From the NCBI RefSeq assembly GCF_958298935.1, contig NC_084943.1, forward strand, positions 5,714,001 to 5,778,000: a stretch of 64,000 bases of DNA, given 5' to 3'. Source of the stretch: Phragmites australis (taxonomy: Eukaryota; Streptophyta; Magnoliopsida; Poales; Poaceae). Position numbers and translations under genes: made by a program. This document shows positions 33,780-44,339 of this stretch, piece by piece (position 1 is the first letter of the stretch; each line of letters starts with the position of its first letter). Below the pieces are notes generated by a model, which was not told where the DNA came from, made no database searches, and saw only the letters and a list, made by a program, of their open reading frames with translations.

Positions 33780-34953
33780 TGATACGTCACGATGTCCCGA
33801 TCTTCACGACGTAGGATCAATCATCAGATAACTAGCTTCAAAGAAGCCAAGATAACTTGCTGCAAGCAGCGATAACTAGTGCAACCTGGCAAATAAAACT
33901 CGAAGCCAACCACCGTCTTTAACCGGCAACCTGAATCGAGGATTCGCCCAACCACACTCTCAAAGAACCAACCAACACAGCCTACAATCAATCAAGGCGA
34001 ACCTTGAAGGGAGTAGGAGCACCAATTGGGAGCGGATGAAGCCGCCGCTTCTGTAATCCCGTGAAGGAAATCACAAGAGCAAAGAGGTAGAGATCACTCT
34101 CAATATTTGTTAGCACACAGCTGAACAAAGGGGTTCTGTATTTCGATTTTCAAAAAGTCTGCGTTTGCTATGAAGCAATGGGGTATTTATACTAGGAACA
34201 GCCCTCCTAGATAGGTATAAACACGAAAAGAAAATAAAAAGATAGACTATGTGAATAGGCTTCCACGAAAAGAGTCTCTGAGTAGTTCCCGCGTGGCTGT
34301 TGGTCTTCTACGCAGTCTTCAGTGTTTTGGCAATAACTCCATCTTGGAAAGTCCAAATGATGTGCTGTTGGTTGCGTTGGAAAGCTAACTTGATAACCTT
34401 TCACACCATGTGCAGAATGCACCACAAAACTTTCTAGAGTGGTACAGTTTTACACGGGAACTTGAACATCAGGATGACTGTTGACTTTCTGACCAGTCTT
34501 CACTAATCCAGTCGAAAATCAGCATTGGAAATTCCAAAGTACTCGGCCCTGGTGGAATTGAAAACTAGACTTAATAAGCTTTCCAAAATGTGCTCATTCA
34601 CCTTCATAGCCTTTGGAAATCAAAAGTTATGAATGTTTCTTTCCGACTGTTCTGCAGGACTGGCCTGGTTCGAGTGTGGTTCTTCTCTGTAGTCATTGCC
34701 TTGTGTGTTCTTGCCATCCTCCTTGGTGAACCTGAGTAATAACAACGTGCACGACTTAGACAGTATATACTTCTCATTAATATTAAGATGAACTTCATAA
34801 AGTAGCGCGTTCACCTCTTGTTGTAGCTTCTTTGCTCGACTACGTGTAATCGGTCCATCAAAGACTTGGGCTGGTGTCGATGTAGGTGGTACTTGAGTTG
34901 GTGTAGCTTGAATTGGAGGTTGTAACATGTTGCTTGATGGCGTGGTCATATCA
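33780..34953 (-). mobile_element. Nested Gypsy-derived insertion in the Copia integrase
   Basis: The insertion has ends tgatacgtcacg and gtggtcatatca and lies between two copies of agctt (33775-33779 and 34954-34958). Removing it and one agctt restores the Copia reading across SFD and LLSRLSALGLIRGL. On the minus strand it carries a Gypsy-type polyprotein C-terminal tail (VFDGPITRSRAKKLQQEVNA, about 34770-34870). LTR-like sequence follows, with a TATA-like region near 34190. No RT or integrase is present. It is therefore a short 3' piece of a Gypsy element with integrase-style target duplication, unusual for a truncated copy. Confidence 0.7.
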
Positions 34954-34958
34954 AGCTT

Positions 34959-36000
34959 TGATTTGCTTTCTCGTTTGAGTGCCCTAGGCTTGATCCGAGG
35001 ATTGCCCAAGCTCAAGTTTTAGAAAAAGCTTATTTGTGCTCCTTCTCGGCATGGCAAGATGGTTGCTAGCTCTCACCCATCAGTCAACCTGGTGATGACT
35101 GAATGACCGAGAGAACTTCTCCATAGGGTCACTGTTGGTCCATCACGGGTTCATTCGGCGGGAGGTAAGTAGTATGTACTTGTCATAGTTGATGACTACT
35201 CTCACTACTCCTGGGCATTCTTTCTTGTGAGCAAGGATGAAGTGTTCTCACACTTTCGGAGCTTAGCTTTGAGATTGTTTAGGAACTTCCTGATGCATTG
35301 AAAGCAATTCGCGGTGATAATGGAACCAAGTTCAAAAACTATCTCTTTGATGCTTTCTATCTTGAATATAACATTGAGCATCAATTTTTTGCCCCACGTG
35401 TTCCTCAGCAGAATGACGTGGTTGAAAGAAAGAATTGAACTTTGGTGGAGATGGCTAGACGATGCTCGATGAGCATAGGACTCCTAGGAAGTTTCGGGTA
35501 GAAACTATTAGCACAACTTGCTATATTTCCAAACGGATTTTGTTTCGCTCAATTTTGAATGTGACTTCTTATGAGTTGCGCCTTAGGAGGAAGCCAAAGG
35601 TTTTCCATTTGAGAGTTTTTGGATATCGTAGTTTCATCATAAAGCACAATAATCTTGATAAATTCGAGTCACGCACCTCCGATGGGATTTTTTATTGGGG
35701 TGTTCTCTTCATGGTCATTTTTACAGTGTTTATAATCTTGACACTAACACCATAATGAAGTCATGTGATGTGATCTTTGATGAATCAACCCCTTGTGCTA
35801 GCCCTGCTCTTGAGTGTGCAGGTGATCAAGAGATGAGCAAAAACATCTTCGTAGATGGTGACCATCTAGTCCTTGGTGATGATGAGGATGATCCATTACT
35901 TCCTGCTATCACACCTATTTCAGAGCTGACTCCTGCTTCTTCTACACTAGCTGAGGGTCCGGTAGCCTCTAAATTCGCTTTAACTCCTTTGAGCCTGCAT
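34959..36000 (+). pseudogene. Copia integrase core and C-terminus, element B
   Basis: The frame resumes with LLSRLSALGLIRGLPKLKF, then CAPSRHGKM and a catalytic-core stretch. The first catalytic Asp (MDTVGP in relatives) is Val in HRVTVGPSRV. VLVIVDDYSHYSW, the second Asp in IRGDNGTKFKN and the Glu in DVVERKN are kept. Two in-frame TGA codons occur where Arg (CGA) is expected (MTE*PREL, VERKN*TLVE), the pattern left by deamination of methylated CpG. The chromodomain-less C-terminal part continues to about 36000 in mixed frames. Confidence 0.75.
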
Positions 36001-36074
36001 CAGTAGCATTTGAGGGGGAGATTGTCTCACAACATGAGGTACCTCACCACATTTAGCAGAGACATCCCCCACAA

Positions 36075-36869
36075 TTGATGATTGACGACCTTGTTGAGAG
36101 GGTCACAAGATCTAAATATGCTCAACATGCTCATTTAACAGATTCTATATTTGTTGCTTCTTTTGATCCCCATGATGTTGGACACACTCTTTCTGATTCA
36201 AATTGGGTCAATGCCATGCATGAAGAACTAGAAAACTTTAAGAGAAACCAAGTGTGGGTCCTTGTAGAGCCACCCCCTAACATTCATACTATAGGCATCA
36301 AATAGGTTTTCAAAAACAAATAGGGGGAGGATGGGTTTGTAGTGAGAAACAAGGCTAGACTTGTGGGTCAAGGTTTCACTCAAATAGAGAGGATAGACTT
36401 TGGAAAGACCTTTGCACCTGTAGCTACACTAGAAGCTGTTAGGATTCTTCTTGCATTTGTGTCATCTAAAGGTTTCAAGTTGTACCAAATGGATGTCAAG
36501 AGTGCTTTCCTAAATGGTTTCATAGATGAAGAGATCTTTTTCAAGCAACCCTATGGTTTTGAGCACCCTAAATACCCACATAGAGTGTACAAGCTTCAGA
36601 AAGCTTTGTATGGGCTTAAGCAGACACTTAGGGCTTGGTATGATATGCTTAAATCTTTCTTGCTAGAGCATTGGTTTGTGATAGGTTCAGTTGATAAAAC
36701 TTTGTTCACCCTTAGATATGACAATGATTTCCTACTTATTCATATATACGTGGATGCTATCATTTTTTTTGGCTCTTCTCATGCTCTTGTTGCCAAGTTT
36801 CCAGAAACTATGAGTAGGGAATTTGAGATGTCAATGATGGGCGATCTCAACTTTTTCATTGGACTTTAA
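36075..36869 (+). pseudogene. Copia reverse transcriptase, element B
   Basis: RVT_2-type reverse transcriptase. SNWVNAMHEELENF and NQVWVLVEPP lie in the first open frame, with a TAG at 36303-36305. The second frame (36342-36869) holds KARLVGQGFTQ, FAPVATLEAVRILLA, the first catalytic Asp in LYQMDVKSAFLNG, KALYGLKQ, and the active-site box as IYVDAIIF. The family has YVDD: the second Asp is Ala, so the enzyme would be inactive even if translated. Confidence 0.88.
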
Positions 36870-36889
36870 ATCAAATAATGCAAGCAAGG

Positions 36890-37400
36890 TACATTCGTCC
36901 ACCAGATGAAGTACACCAAGGATTTGCTGAAGAAATTTGACATTGGCGATACGAAGTTGCTGGCGACATCGATGGCTACCTCGACCATGCTTGATCTGGA
37001 TGAAGATGGAGAGGAGGTATGCTAGTGGGAGTACATGAGCATGATTGTTTCTCTCCTGTACCTAACAGCGATAAGACCTGACATCCACTTTATCGTCTAC
37101 TTGTGTTCCCGCTTCCAAGCATCACCAAGGATATCTCACCGCCAAGAAGTGAAGCACATCTTGAGGTATTTCAAACACACCCTCGAGTACAGTCTTTGGT
37201 TTTCTATATCTTCTTTGCTTTCCCTTCGAGGTTTTTCAGATGCGGACTTTGCTAGTTGTAGAATTGATATAAAGAGTACATCCGGTACTTATCACTTCTT
37301 GGGTACCTCTCTTGCATGTTGGTCTTCTCACAAACAGTCTAGTGTTGCACAATCAACTGCTGAAGCTAAAATATGTTACTGTCACTAGCTAAGGTTCTCA
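36890..37400 (+). pseudogene. Copia RNase H, element B
   Basis: Frame 37035-37388 reads through LYLTAIRPDIHFIVYLCSRF, LRYFKHTLEYSLWF, FSDADFASCRIDIKSTSGTYHFLG and SSHKQSSVAQSTAEAKICY. This is the canonical Copia RNase H with the catalytic Asp in SDADFA and the Glu in TAEA. The domain ends early: after a CSQILWM-like tail near 37400 the sequence jumps into the middle of the LTR, so the polypurine tract and the LTR start are deleted. Confidence 0.88.
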
Positions 37401-37419
37401 GATTTTGTGGATGGTTGCT

Positions 37420-38753
37420 AGGGTAGTCCTAGTTGTGCACATGGAGGTTAAGCAAAGAATGAGAAGATAGATAAAGATGATGTGTTGACAAAGTCAAGCG
37501 AAGGCAATGTTGGTGCAAGTGACAAGACAACCCAAGGAATTGGGAGCGAGAGAGACATGCCAGTGGTTAAGATCACAAGATAAAAGTACACATGTCAACA
37601 TCATGATGCTTACTTGAGGTGAAAGCAAGTGGTAGTGAGTCACGCTTTGAGAAGCGCACGAGGCGGTTTTGAGGTTTGGCCTCAAAACTATGGAAGGATG
37701 GAGTGCATGTGGTATCATTGTGAAGCGTGTGTCGAGGTAAATCTAAGTCATGAAGGCACCATAGTCATCCGGTGGATGGAGGAGAAAATAGACCAAAATG
37801 CCTTTGGTGATAGGTAGGAGTGTACTACAAGAGTGAAGTATTTTAGGAACAAGGAAACTTGGCATCCAAGGAAGCTCCCAAGGCCTATAAATAGAGTGGT
37901 AGGGCTGTTGAGAGAGGGTGAGACAGCCACTTGAGTTTGTATACTAGGGTCTTAGAGGAGAGGAGAGAGGAGAGCTTAGCCTTTGTAACAGGTGAGAGCT
38001 TTTTGTGAAGAAAATCTTTGTAATGCACCTAAAATACGGCTAATCTCTGCAAGCAATGAAATTTACGTTTCCTTTTATGATTGTTTTCACCTCCTTCTAG
38101 TTTACTTCTCTTGGCTCACTTGCTTTGTCGCAAGCTTTCGGTGTTTTGTTGCGATTTTCATTTTTTGGTTGAAAGCTGAAAATTTTCCACCTTGTGAAGT
38201 CTTTCTTCTTGTTGCTAGAAATGTATACAATTGGGTATTAAATTTTCTTGCCCCTCGATCATCAACTTGGAGGATTTCTTCACCTGGTGTTCTTGATTTA
38301 CTTTTGTTTTCTTTGCCAAATCCACGAAAATCAAGGGTGAAATATTGATCTTCTTGAAAAGATCTTTTGGGGAAAGATTCACCATAGGTGTGCTAAGCTA
38401 TGGCTAAAATTTTGTTGGATTTGTACCATGTTTGATTGGATTTCAAGTTTGGATTTTGGGTTCTCGTGTTGCAGTTTTTCCTCTGGAACTGTTCAACCCG
38501 GAACTTTCGGATTATTTCAAATTTCCATCCTAAAGCTCTTCTTCTGGTCTCAATCCGGAAATTCCAATAGGCTGAAAGTTCGGATCCAATTCGGAACTTT
38601 CGGGTTCATCTGTTTCAGTTATGCTTTTATGTTTTGTGTTGTGATCCATTTTTGAGGTGCGTTGGGTGGAAAAATAGGAGAAGGTCATCATTTTCAAAAG
38701 AAATTGTTGATGCACTTATTCATCTCCATCTAGTCGCCGTTCTCAATCCTACA
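37420..38753 (+). repeat. 3' LTR of Copia element B, 5' end deleted
   Basis: Similarity to the 5' LTR starts near its internal position 29545 (cctaactgtgcatatggagg) and continues to the end. The first ~590 bp of U3 are missing. A TATA box is retained at 37886-37894. The 3' edge ends cctaca next to the caccg duplication. Confidence 0.85.
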
Positions 38754-38758
38754 CACCG

Positions 38759-39213
38759 TGAGGCCAGCCTTGTTTTCACATCCATCTACCACCTTGAATC
38801 TGAGAAAAATCAGCAAGTGAAACAAAACATGCAGTTTTATTACTTTTATTTTGTATTGCCTTAATAACCCTTAATTCAAGTTGTACTAGAGCGAGCACAT
38901 TATAGTAGGTAAACTGTCAATGCCTCCACAGGGCCTGCAAGGTTACTTAACACACAACTGGGAGTATACAATCAACATTGAATAATGCCCTAGATGATAT
39001 GTCTCTCCATGCTTGTATCTCTTAAGAGAAGAGTCCTACTTTATAATGTTCATTATGATTGTGTTGTGTAATGGATGCATTCATTTTATTCAAACCTAAT
39101 GGCCTGCAGTTTGTATGAGCTAACTATTTATTTGAGCCAACAAACAAACTTTTTTTTACTATGATTATGCTAAGAAGGAGCAATAGAAAAGTAATAGGAA
39201 TTTTAATTTCAAG
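38759..39213. other. Intergenic sequence between two LTR elements
   Basis: AT-rich sequence with no recognisable gene or repeat. It is the common target into which elements B and C inserted. Confidence 0.4.
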
Positions 39214-39218
39214 CTAGG

Positions 39219-39496
39219 TGAAGGGATCGGTAATGTCATAAGAGGGGGGGAGTGAATTAGGACACTTAGAATATATTCAGCTACAAAAACTACACGAGAT
39301 AAACCTGTATTAATTTCTATCTAAATATACTCTAGGTTTGTTTAGTGTGTCTACACTATCGACCAAAGCACTTACAACCTATCTAAGAAGGTAAATTACA
39401 AGAATGTAAATGCGAGAACGTAAACGAGGTAGAGAGAGCAAACTCGGCACAAGGTTTTTTTATTCTGTGTTATCGATGGCATGAATGCCACCCCCT
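39219..39496 (-). repeat. 3' LTR stub of element C
   Basis: About 275 bp of LTR end, matching 49326-49597 in the same orientation at roughly 84% identity by eye. It stops at ccacccc and is joined to LTR sequence of opposite orientation. The stub pairs with the right LTR and the ctagg duplications to prove a single original insertion. Confidence 0.8.
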
Positions 39497-40276
39497 AGTC
39501 ATTTGAAGGTGTGGAATGTTGCTGGAGTCTAGAGGAAGCTCATACACATTTGAGAAGACATACAAGCTACCAAAGTACTCAAAGTGATCATCCAAGGTGA
39601 TTAAGCACAAGATTAGTGAGTGATTAGTGCTTATAGGCCTAGAGAGAGTGTTGCTAGGTGATTGCTGTCTAGAGAGTGGATCAAGGAGTGATCCAACCTT
39701 GTACCAAATGGTATACCGGCACCTTGGAGTCTTGGTGACTCATCGGCAAGCTTGTTCACCCTCCGACTTGGTGTGGAGCGGAGGCAAAACATGTGTATAG
39801 GGACGTGGAGACCCTTGCCTTGGTGGTTCAAGCTTTGAAGTAATCAGGCGGTAAGAACAGGAAGAGGCTAGTGGTGAGACCTTGCCTTGGTGGCTTGGTA
39901 GCTCATTTGGGTGAAGGCCTTGTCTTTGTGACTTGGTGGCTCAAGAGCCATGACCAGGTGCCGATCGGGAGCATATCCTTTGTGGAGCTCCAACGTGGAT
40001 TAGGGGTGACATTCATGACATTGATACCATGAGATAAAAATCCTTTAAGCTGAGTTTGCTCTCTCTATCTCATTTACCTTTCCGTATTTACATTCTTGCA
40101 ATTTACCTTCTTATATAGGTTGCAAGTGCTTTGATTGGTAGAGTAGATACACTATACAAACCTAAAGCACATTTAGATAGAAATTGGTATAGGTTTATCT
40201 AATGTAGTTTTTGGAGACGAATAGATTCTAAGTGTCTTAATTCACCCCCCCCTAGGACATCACCGATCATTTCAAT

Positions 40277-40288
40277 TGGTATTAGAGC
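40277..40288 (+). other. Primer-binding site, left arm of element C
   Basis: TGGTATTAGAGC follows the LTR end (tttca at 40274) by two bases. The mirror copy is at 49312-49323 on the minus strand. Confidence 0.75.
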
Positions 40289-40432
40289 TAGGACTCACAT
40301 CTAGCTCTACAATTTGTGTTAGAGCTTCACACCTTTTATAAGGTTTCTTCAATTCAAGTGGCATTTGAGCCTTAGTCTCATTGTGATTGGTTAGGCTTCA
40401 CCGCCTAGTGAGTTGTGATGTTCGGGGTTAGG

Positions 40433-42392
40433 ATGAATTCCCATAGTGCTCCACTTTTCGATGGCACTAGTTTCCCCTGGTGTAAAATTCTAATGACTTG
40501 TTATTTGATCCCTATGGTTGGATGTTAGGAGAGTCACCGAGGAAGTGATGCAACCTTGCATCACCAACAAGGAGAGAAAAATTAGATGCATTGGTAAAGA
40601 GTATCCTTTTATCATCTATATGTGTTGATGCACTTAATCATGGTTATTCTCTTACCAATGCATATGATATTTGGACTAGTCTCATTGAAATACATGAAGG
40701 CACAAAGGATGTGCGCAATGAAAAATATTATGTGCTTGTTACTAAGCTCAATAGCATCAAACAATTACCCCATGAAAGTGCTAATGACATGTACTCACTT
40801 TTGAATATTCTTGTCAATTAGATCAATGTATTAGGTTTGGCGCCAATTGAAGATGATCAAGTGATGAGAAGAATACTTTAAGCTCTTCTTCCGAAGTACA
40901 AGTTGATAGTCTCCATTATTTAGGACAATATTGATATCAAGAAGATGACTCTAAGTCAAGTGCTCGGCAAGATCACTGCCTATGAGATGATAATAAATAT
41001 GGGGGTGGAAGTTTCTTCCTATCTGACACCAAGAATCTTGCTCTCACAAGCAAGCATGCTCAATATCAACACATGAAGGCAAAGATGAGAAAATAAGAGC
41101 AAGAGTCAAGCTCAAGTGAAGATGATGGAGATGAAGATGAAGAGAACTACGAAGAAGATGAGTAAAGCACCTCAAGTGATGAAGAGATGGATCCCGAAGT
41201 CACCAAGCTCATCTCACAAGTGGAGAAGAACATCAAGAAGACCAATGCCAAGATTGACCACCCAATCTCTACGAAGGACTTGGTCAAAATAATTGATCAC
41301 ATCAAGGAGAAGAAGACCAAGATCAAGAAGAGGGAGACAAAGGGAGAGCTAAGTCACTTGCTAGCATAGGAAGATGGGTAAGTGATGATGAAGATTCAAG
41401 CTCAAGTGACGATAGCATCACCATCCATTCCTCCAAGAGAAGCTCTTCCTCAAGGTCATCATCACACAAGTTGTCATCAGGTAAGTCATCTCACAAGTGC
41501 CTTATGGCCAAAGGTATGGATAGCGATATAAGTGATGATGAATCTGATGATGATTCTTCTTCCAATGATAAACTCTTTCATTTGGTCAATGAGCAACAAG
41601 GGGCCCTTAAGAAACAATCTAAAGAGCTTAAGAAATTTAATGCACTTAATCACATTCATACTACCTTTGTTTCTAATTATAAATAGTTATTATGCAAATT
41701 CGATTTGCTAAATAAGGAGCATGAAGAGCTTAAAGCTAAATTTGAGTGCATTGAATCTCAAACGAAGGTCCCTTTGAAGCAACCTACCTCTCTATTTAAT
41801 TTTAAGCCTGAGGCAAATGCTTCTACTTCTTGCAATGATTTAATTGATATATCATGCTCACCTTTTTGCAATGAGATTTGTGTTGAGAATGTTGTTGTAG
41901 AATCATTTAACAACCTTATTGTACAAGAGAATGATGAGCTTAAGCCAGAAGGACTTGGCGAGTTTAAAGGGTAAAGGACATGTCCAACCTCCTCAAGATA
42001 ACCGTGCTTTCACGATGAATAAGCTTGCGAAGGGATCCACCGTGACATGCTTCAAATGCCGTCAAGAAGGCCACAAGTGCTTCCAATGTAAACAAGTGAA
42101 GAAGGAGACCAAAGAGAAGAAGATGGCGAACCTCTCCAATAAGACCTTCAACCTCTACACTAAGACCATCTACAAGATCAAGACTAAGAGCAACCACTAC
42201 AAGCTCAAGAAGAAGGACAATGGCAAGATGGTTACACACATAGTTAGGAGAAAGGATTGGAGGTGGAACCAACCCATTTGGATGCCCAAGGAAGTCATCA
42301 GCAATATGAAGGGCCCCAATCAATTTGGGTTTCAAAGAAGACTTGAAGGCCGAAGCGGCTATGGGGATTTGGAGATTTGGCTCACAAGATGA
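40433..42392 (+). pseudogene. Gag pseudogene, left arm of element C
   Basis: Opens MNSHSAPLFDGTSFPW, then a UBN2-type domain (40591-40821: YDIWTSLIEIHEGTKDV and KLNSIKQLPHESANDMYSLL). Acidic Ser/Asp-rich and Lys-rich regions follow. A CCHC knuckle, CFKCRQEGHKCFQC, lies near 42050-42091, followed by a basic tail to 42392. A TAG after SLLNILVN (40819-40821) and several later stops and shifts break the frame. The same breaks occur in the right-arm copy. Gag-only coding is typical of non-autonomous LTR elements that borrow enzymes from relatives. Confidence 0.85.
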
Positions 42393-43010
42393 AGTGAAGG
42401 TTCAAGCAAAGAAGTCAAGTATACAAGTTTAGGCGCTTTGATGAAAATCATGATCATCGTATATCCAATCCTCATCCAAAGTTAAAAAAGGTAAATGGTA
42501 GCTAGACTTATGTTAATGCATTTTGTTTTTTTCTTCTAGCTTATTTGCCTCGTCTAGGATTGCATATGCATATTTCAATTTATTGCAATGCCTAGTGTAG
42601 TTTTCATATGGTACGTTGCTTGTGTTTATCTCTAACCTATGAGCAACCTACATGCTTTATTAGTTGTAGGTTCTTTATATGGCACTATTTTTACAATTTT
42701 GTATTATTTATGTGCCATGATCCATTCTATAGGATATATCCCTATTGTTATCAATAACAAGTGCATATATATCTCACAAGTATTCAACACTTGTATGCAC
42801 ATATTTAGGGGAGTATATCCTATAGGTTATGATTTTGAGACTAACATGTGTTTCTAGTGACATCTTTTGTAGTCTCATGAAGGAATTAATATGTCCCTGG
42901 AAGTATGCAATGCTTAAATACTTCAACTGGTATCATTGTAAAATATTTTATTTATTTAAGTTGTATACATGCATAATATAGCTTAAATTTCCTATCTTGA
43001 CATATTGTCT
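42393..43010 (+). other. 3' non-coding region of element C, left arm
   Basis: Non-coding AT-rich sequence after gag. A 72-codon open frame at 42639-42857 exists identically in the right arm (46743-46961). Because it is duplicated by the inverted repeat this is not evidence of coding. Confidence 0.5.
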
Positions 43011-43149
43011 AGTTGTGCATAATATTGCCAAGCAATCCGCCTTCCCATGGTTCTAGGCAGTCCAACCGAGGAGTGTTCCTGCCTCAGCTTGGTCCCAAAG
43101 TATCCCCTTGGACAACACCTGGGATACCCTGAGAGAGCCAACATCTTCC

Positions 43150-43510
43150 GCGACCCCCTCGGCCCTTAGACTTTGCCTGGCTCCAGAGTTACTCTGTCTG
43201 GAACCTGGCGACGGCATGTCGAAGGTGAGGCCGAGGGCTAGGCGGGAGAGGTGGTTCGCGACTCCCTCGGCCCTTAGCCGCTGCCCAACTTTAGAGGTAC
43301 TCCATCCAGAGCCTGGCGACGACGTGTCGAAGGTGAGGCTGAGGGCTAGGCGAGTGAGGTGGTCCACGACCCCCTCGTCCCTTAGCTGCTGCCTGGCTCC
43401 AGAGGTACTCTATCCAGAGCTTGGCAACAGCATGTCGGAGGCAAGGCTGAGGGCTAGGCAGGAGAGGTGGTCCGCAACCCCCTCGGCCCTTAGCTACTGC
43501 AATGAATTTG
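43150..43510. repeat. Tandem ~110 bp repeat, spacer array 1
   Basis: Three to four copies of a GC-rich unit starting near 43157, 43260, 43372 and 43485. Each carries cctcggcccttag, ggctccagaggtactc, gagcctggcgacg and gagggctaggcgggagaggt. Two further copies lie at 45670-45880, so the array is split by about 2.1 kb of other sequence. Confidence 0.85.
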
Positions 43511-43704
43511 CGGCCTCTGCAATGGATAGTCGAGGGTTCCACTATGTTTCTCGTGCCACGTAGCGTGGGATTTTATTTAATGTCAGTATAATTTTCACAA
43601 AATGACATATGAAATGTGTCTTTAAAGGATATGGTAGGGTAATGATTTTACCTTTTACCATACGTGTTTGAGTCACGTGGGTCATACCTTTCCCTATAGG
43701 GAGG

Positions 43705-43720
43705 GGGATTTATATACCCC
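43705..43720. promoter_or_regulatory. TATA-like promoter motif in the Gypsy block
   Basis: ggggatttatatacccc reads TATATAAAT on the minus strand and ttatata on the plus strand. It is a candidate LTR promoter at the heart of the inverted repeat. Confidence 0.4.
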
Positions 43721-43849
43721 TTTGATCTGTTTGCTGTGCCCTTTGGAGGCCAGCGGGTTTCGTACCCCTTCAGCACGGAGTTATTTGCCTTCAAGATGCC
43801 GAGGTACTCATCCCGTCATGTCCTTTCAGAACTTGGAGTTTTCGGAAAA

Positions 43850-44330
43850 CATCCCCATTCGCGGGGGTTTTTGGAAGTCTCTCCGTTTTAGCGGAGGTTT
43901 GGTAAACTCTTCGTGGCGCGGAGGTTTGGTAAAGCTCTCCGTTTTTGTCGGAGGTTTTGTAAAACTCTCTGTTGTGTTGAGGTTTTTGGAAGTCTCTCTG
44001 TTTTGGCAGAGGTTTGGTAAACTCTCCGTTGTGCGAAGGTTTTTAGAAGTCTCTCCGTTTTGGCGGAGGTTTGGTAAACTCTCCATTGTACGGAGGTTTT
44101 TCGAAGTCTCTCCATTTTGGCGGAGGTTTGGTAAAATCTCCGTTGTGCAGAGGTTTTTCGAAGTCTCTCTGTTTTTGTTAGAGGTTTTGTAAGGTTCTCC
44201 ATTTATGTCAGAGGTTTTGTAAGACTCTCCGTTTTTGCCGAAGGTTTTGTAAGACTCTCCATTTTTATCAGAGGTTTTGTAAGACTCTCCATTTTTGTCA
44301 GAGATTTTGTAAGACTCCTTAGCATGTACT
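43850..44330. repeat. Short tandem repeat, spacer array 2 (about 30 bp unit)
   Basis: At least fifteen copies of a unit with cggaggtttggtaaactctc or its variants gaggttttgtaagactctcc and gaggtttttggaagtctctc. In the first part two variants alternate as a ~60 bp higher-order unit; in the last part a single variant is repeated. The continuous open frames on both strands here (43668-44192 and 43888-44202) come from the repeat period being a multiple of three. Confidence 0.9.
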
Positions 44331-44339
44331 AATGCCGAA

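Larger units (their letters stand above)
28954..38753 (+). mobile_element. Copia LTR retrotransposon B, full-length but decayed
   Basis: The element runs from tgagaagcttgg to cgttctcaatcctaca and is flanked by the perfect 5-bp duplication caccg (28949-28953 and 38754-38758). Layout: 5' LTR 28954-30841, primer-binding site 30844-30855, gag from 30907, protease 33329-33660, integrase interrupted by a nested insertion (33780-34953), reverse transcriptase 36075-36869, RNase H 36890-37400, truncated 3' LTR about 37420-38753. The gag-protease-integrase-RT-RNase H order is that of Copia. The long gag with a helical C-terminal part is unusual for short Copia elements. It is the same family as element A and shows what A has lost. 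Confidence 0.92.
39497..43148 (+). repeat. Left arm of the giant inverted repeat
   Basis: This is the reverse complement of 46452-50102. Paired positions sum to about 89600 throughout (for example 40591 with 49009, 42639 with 46961), so across 3.65 kb there is almost no net insertion or deletion. The arm holds half of an LTR (39497-40274), the primer-binding site (40277-40288), gag (40433-42392), a 3' non-coding region and about 130-150 bp of Gypsy sequence. Confidence 0.95.

Noticed and set aside
43668..44202. Open frames of 174 codons (plus) and 104 codons (minus)
   Set aside because: They arise from a ~30 bp tandem repeat whose period is a multiple of three, so every frame stays open. Not protein-coding.
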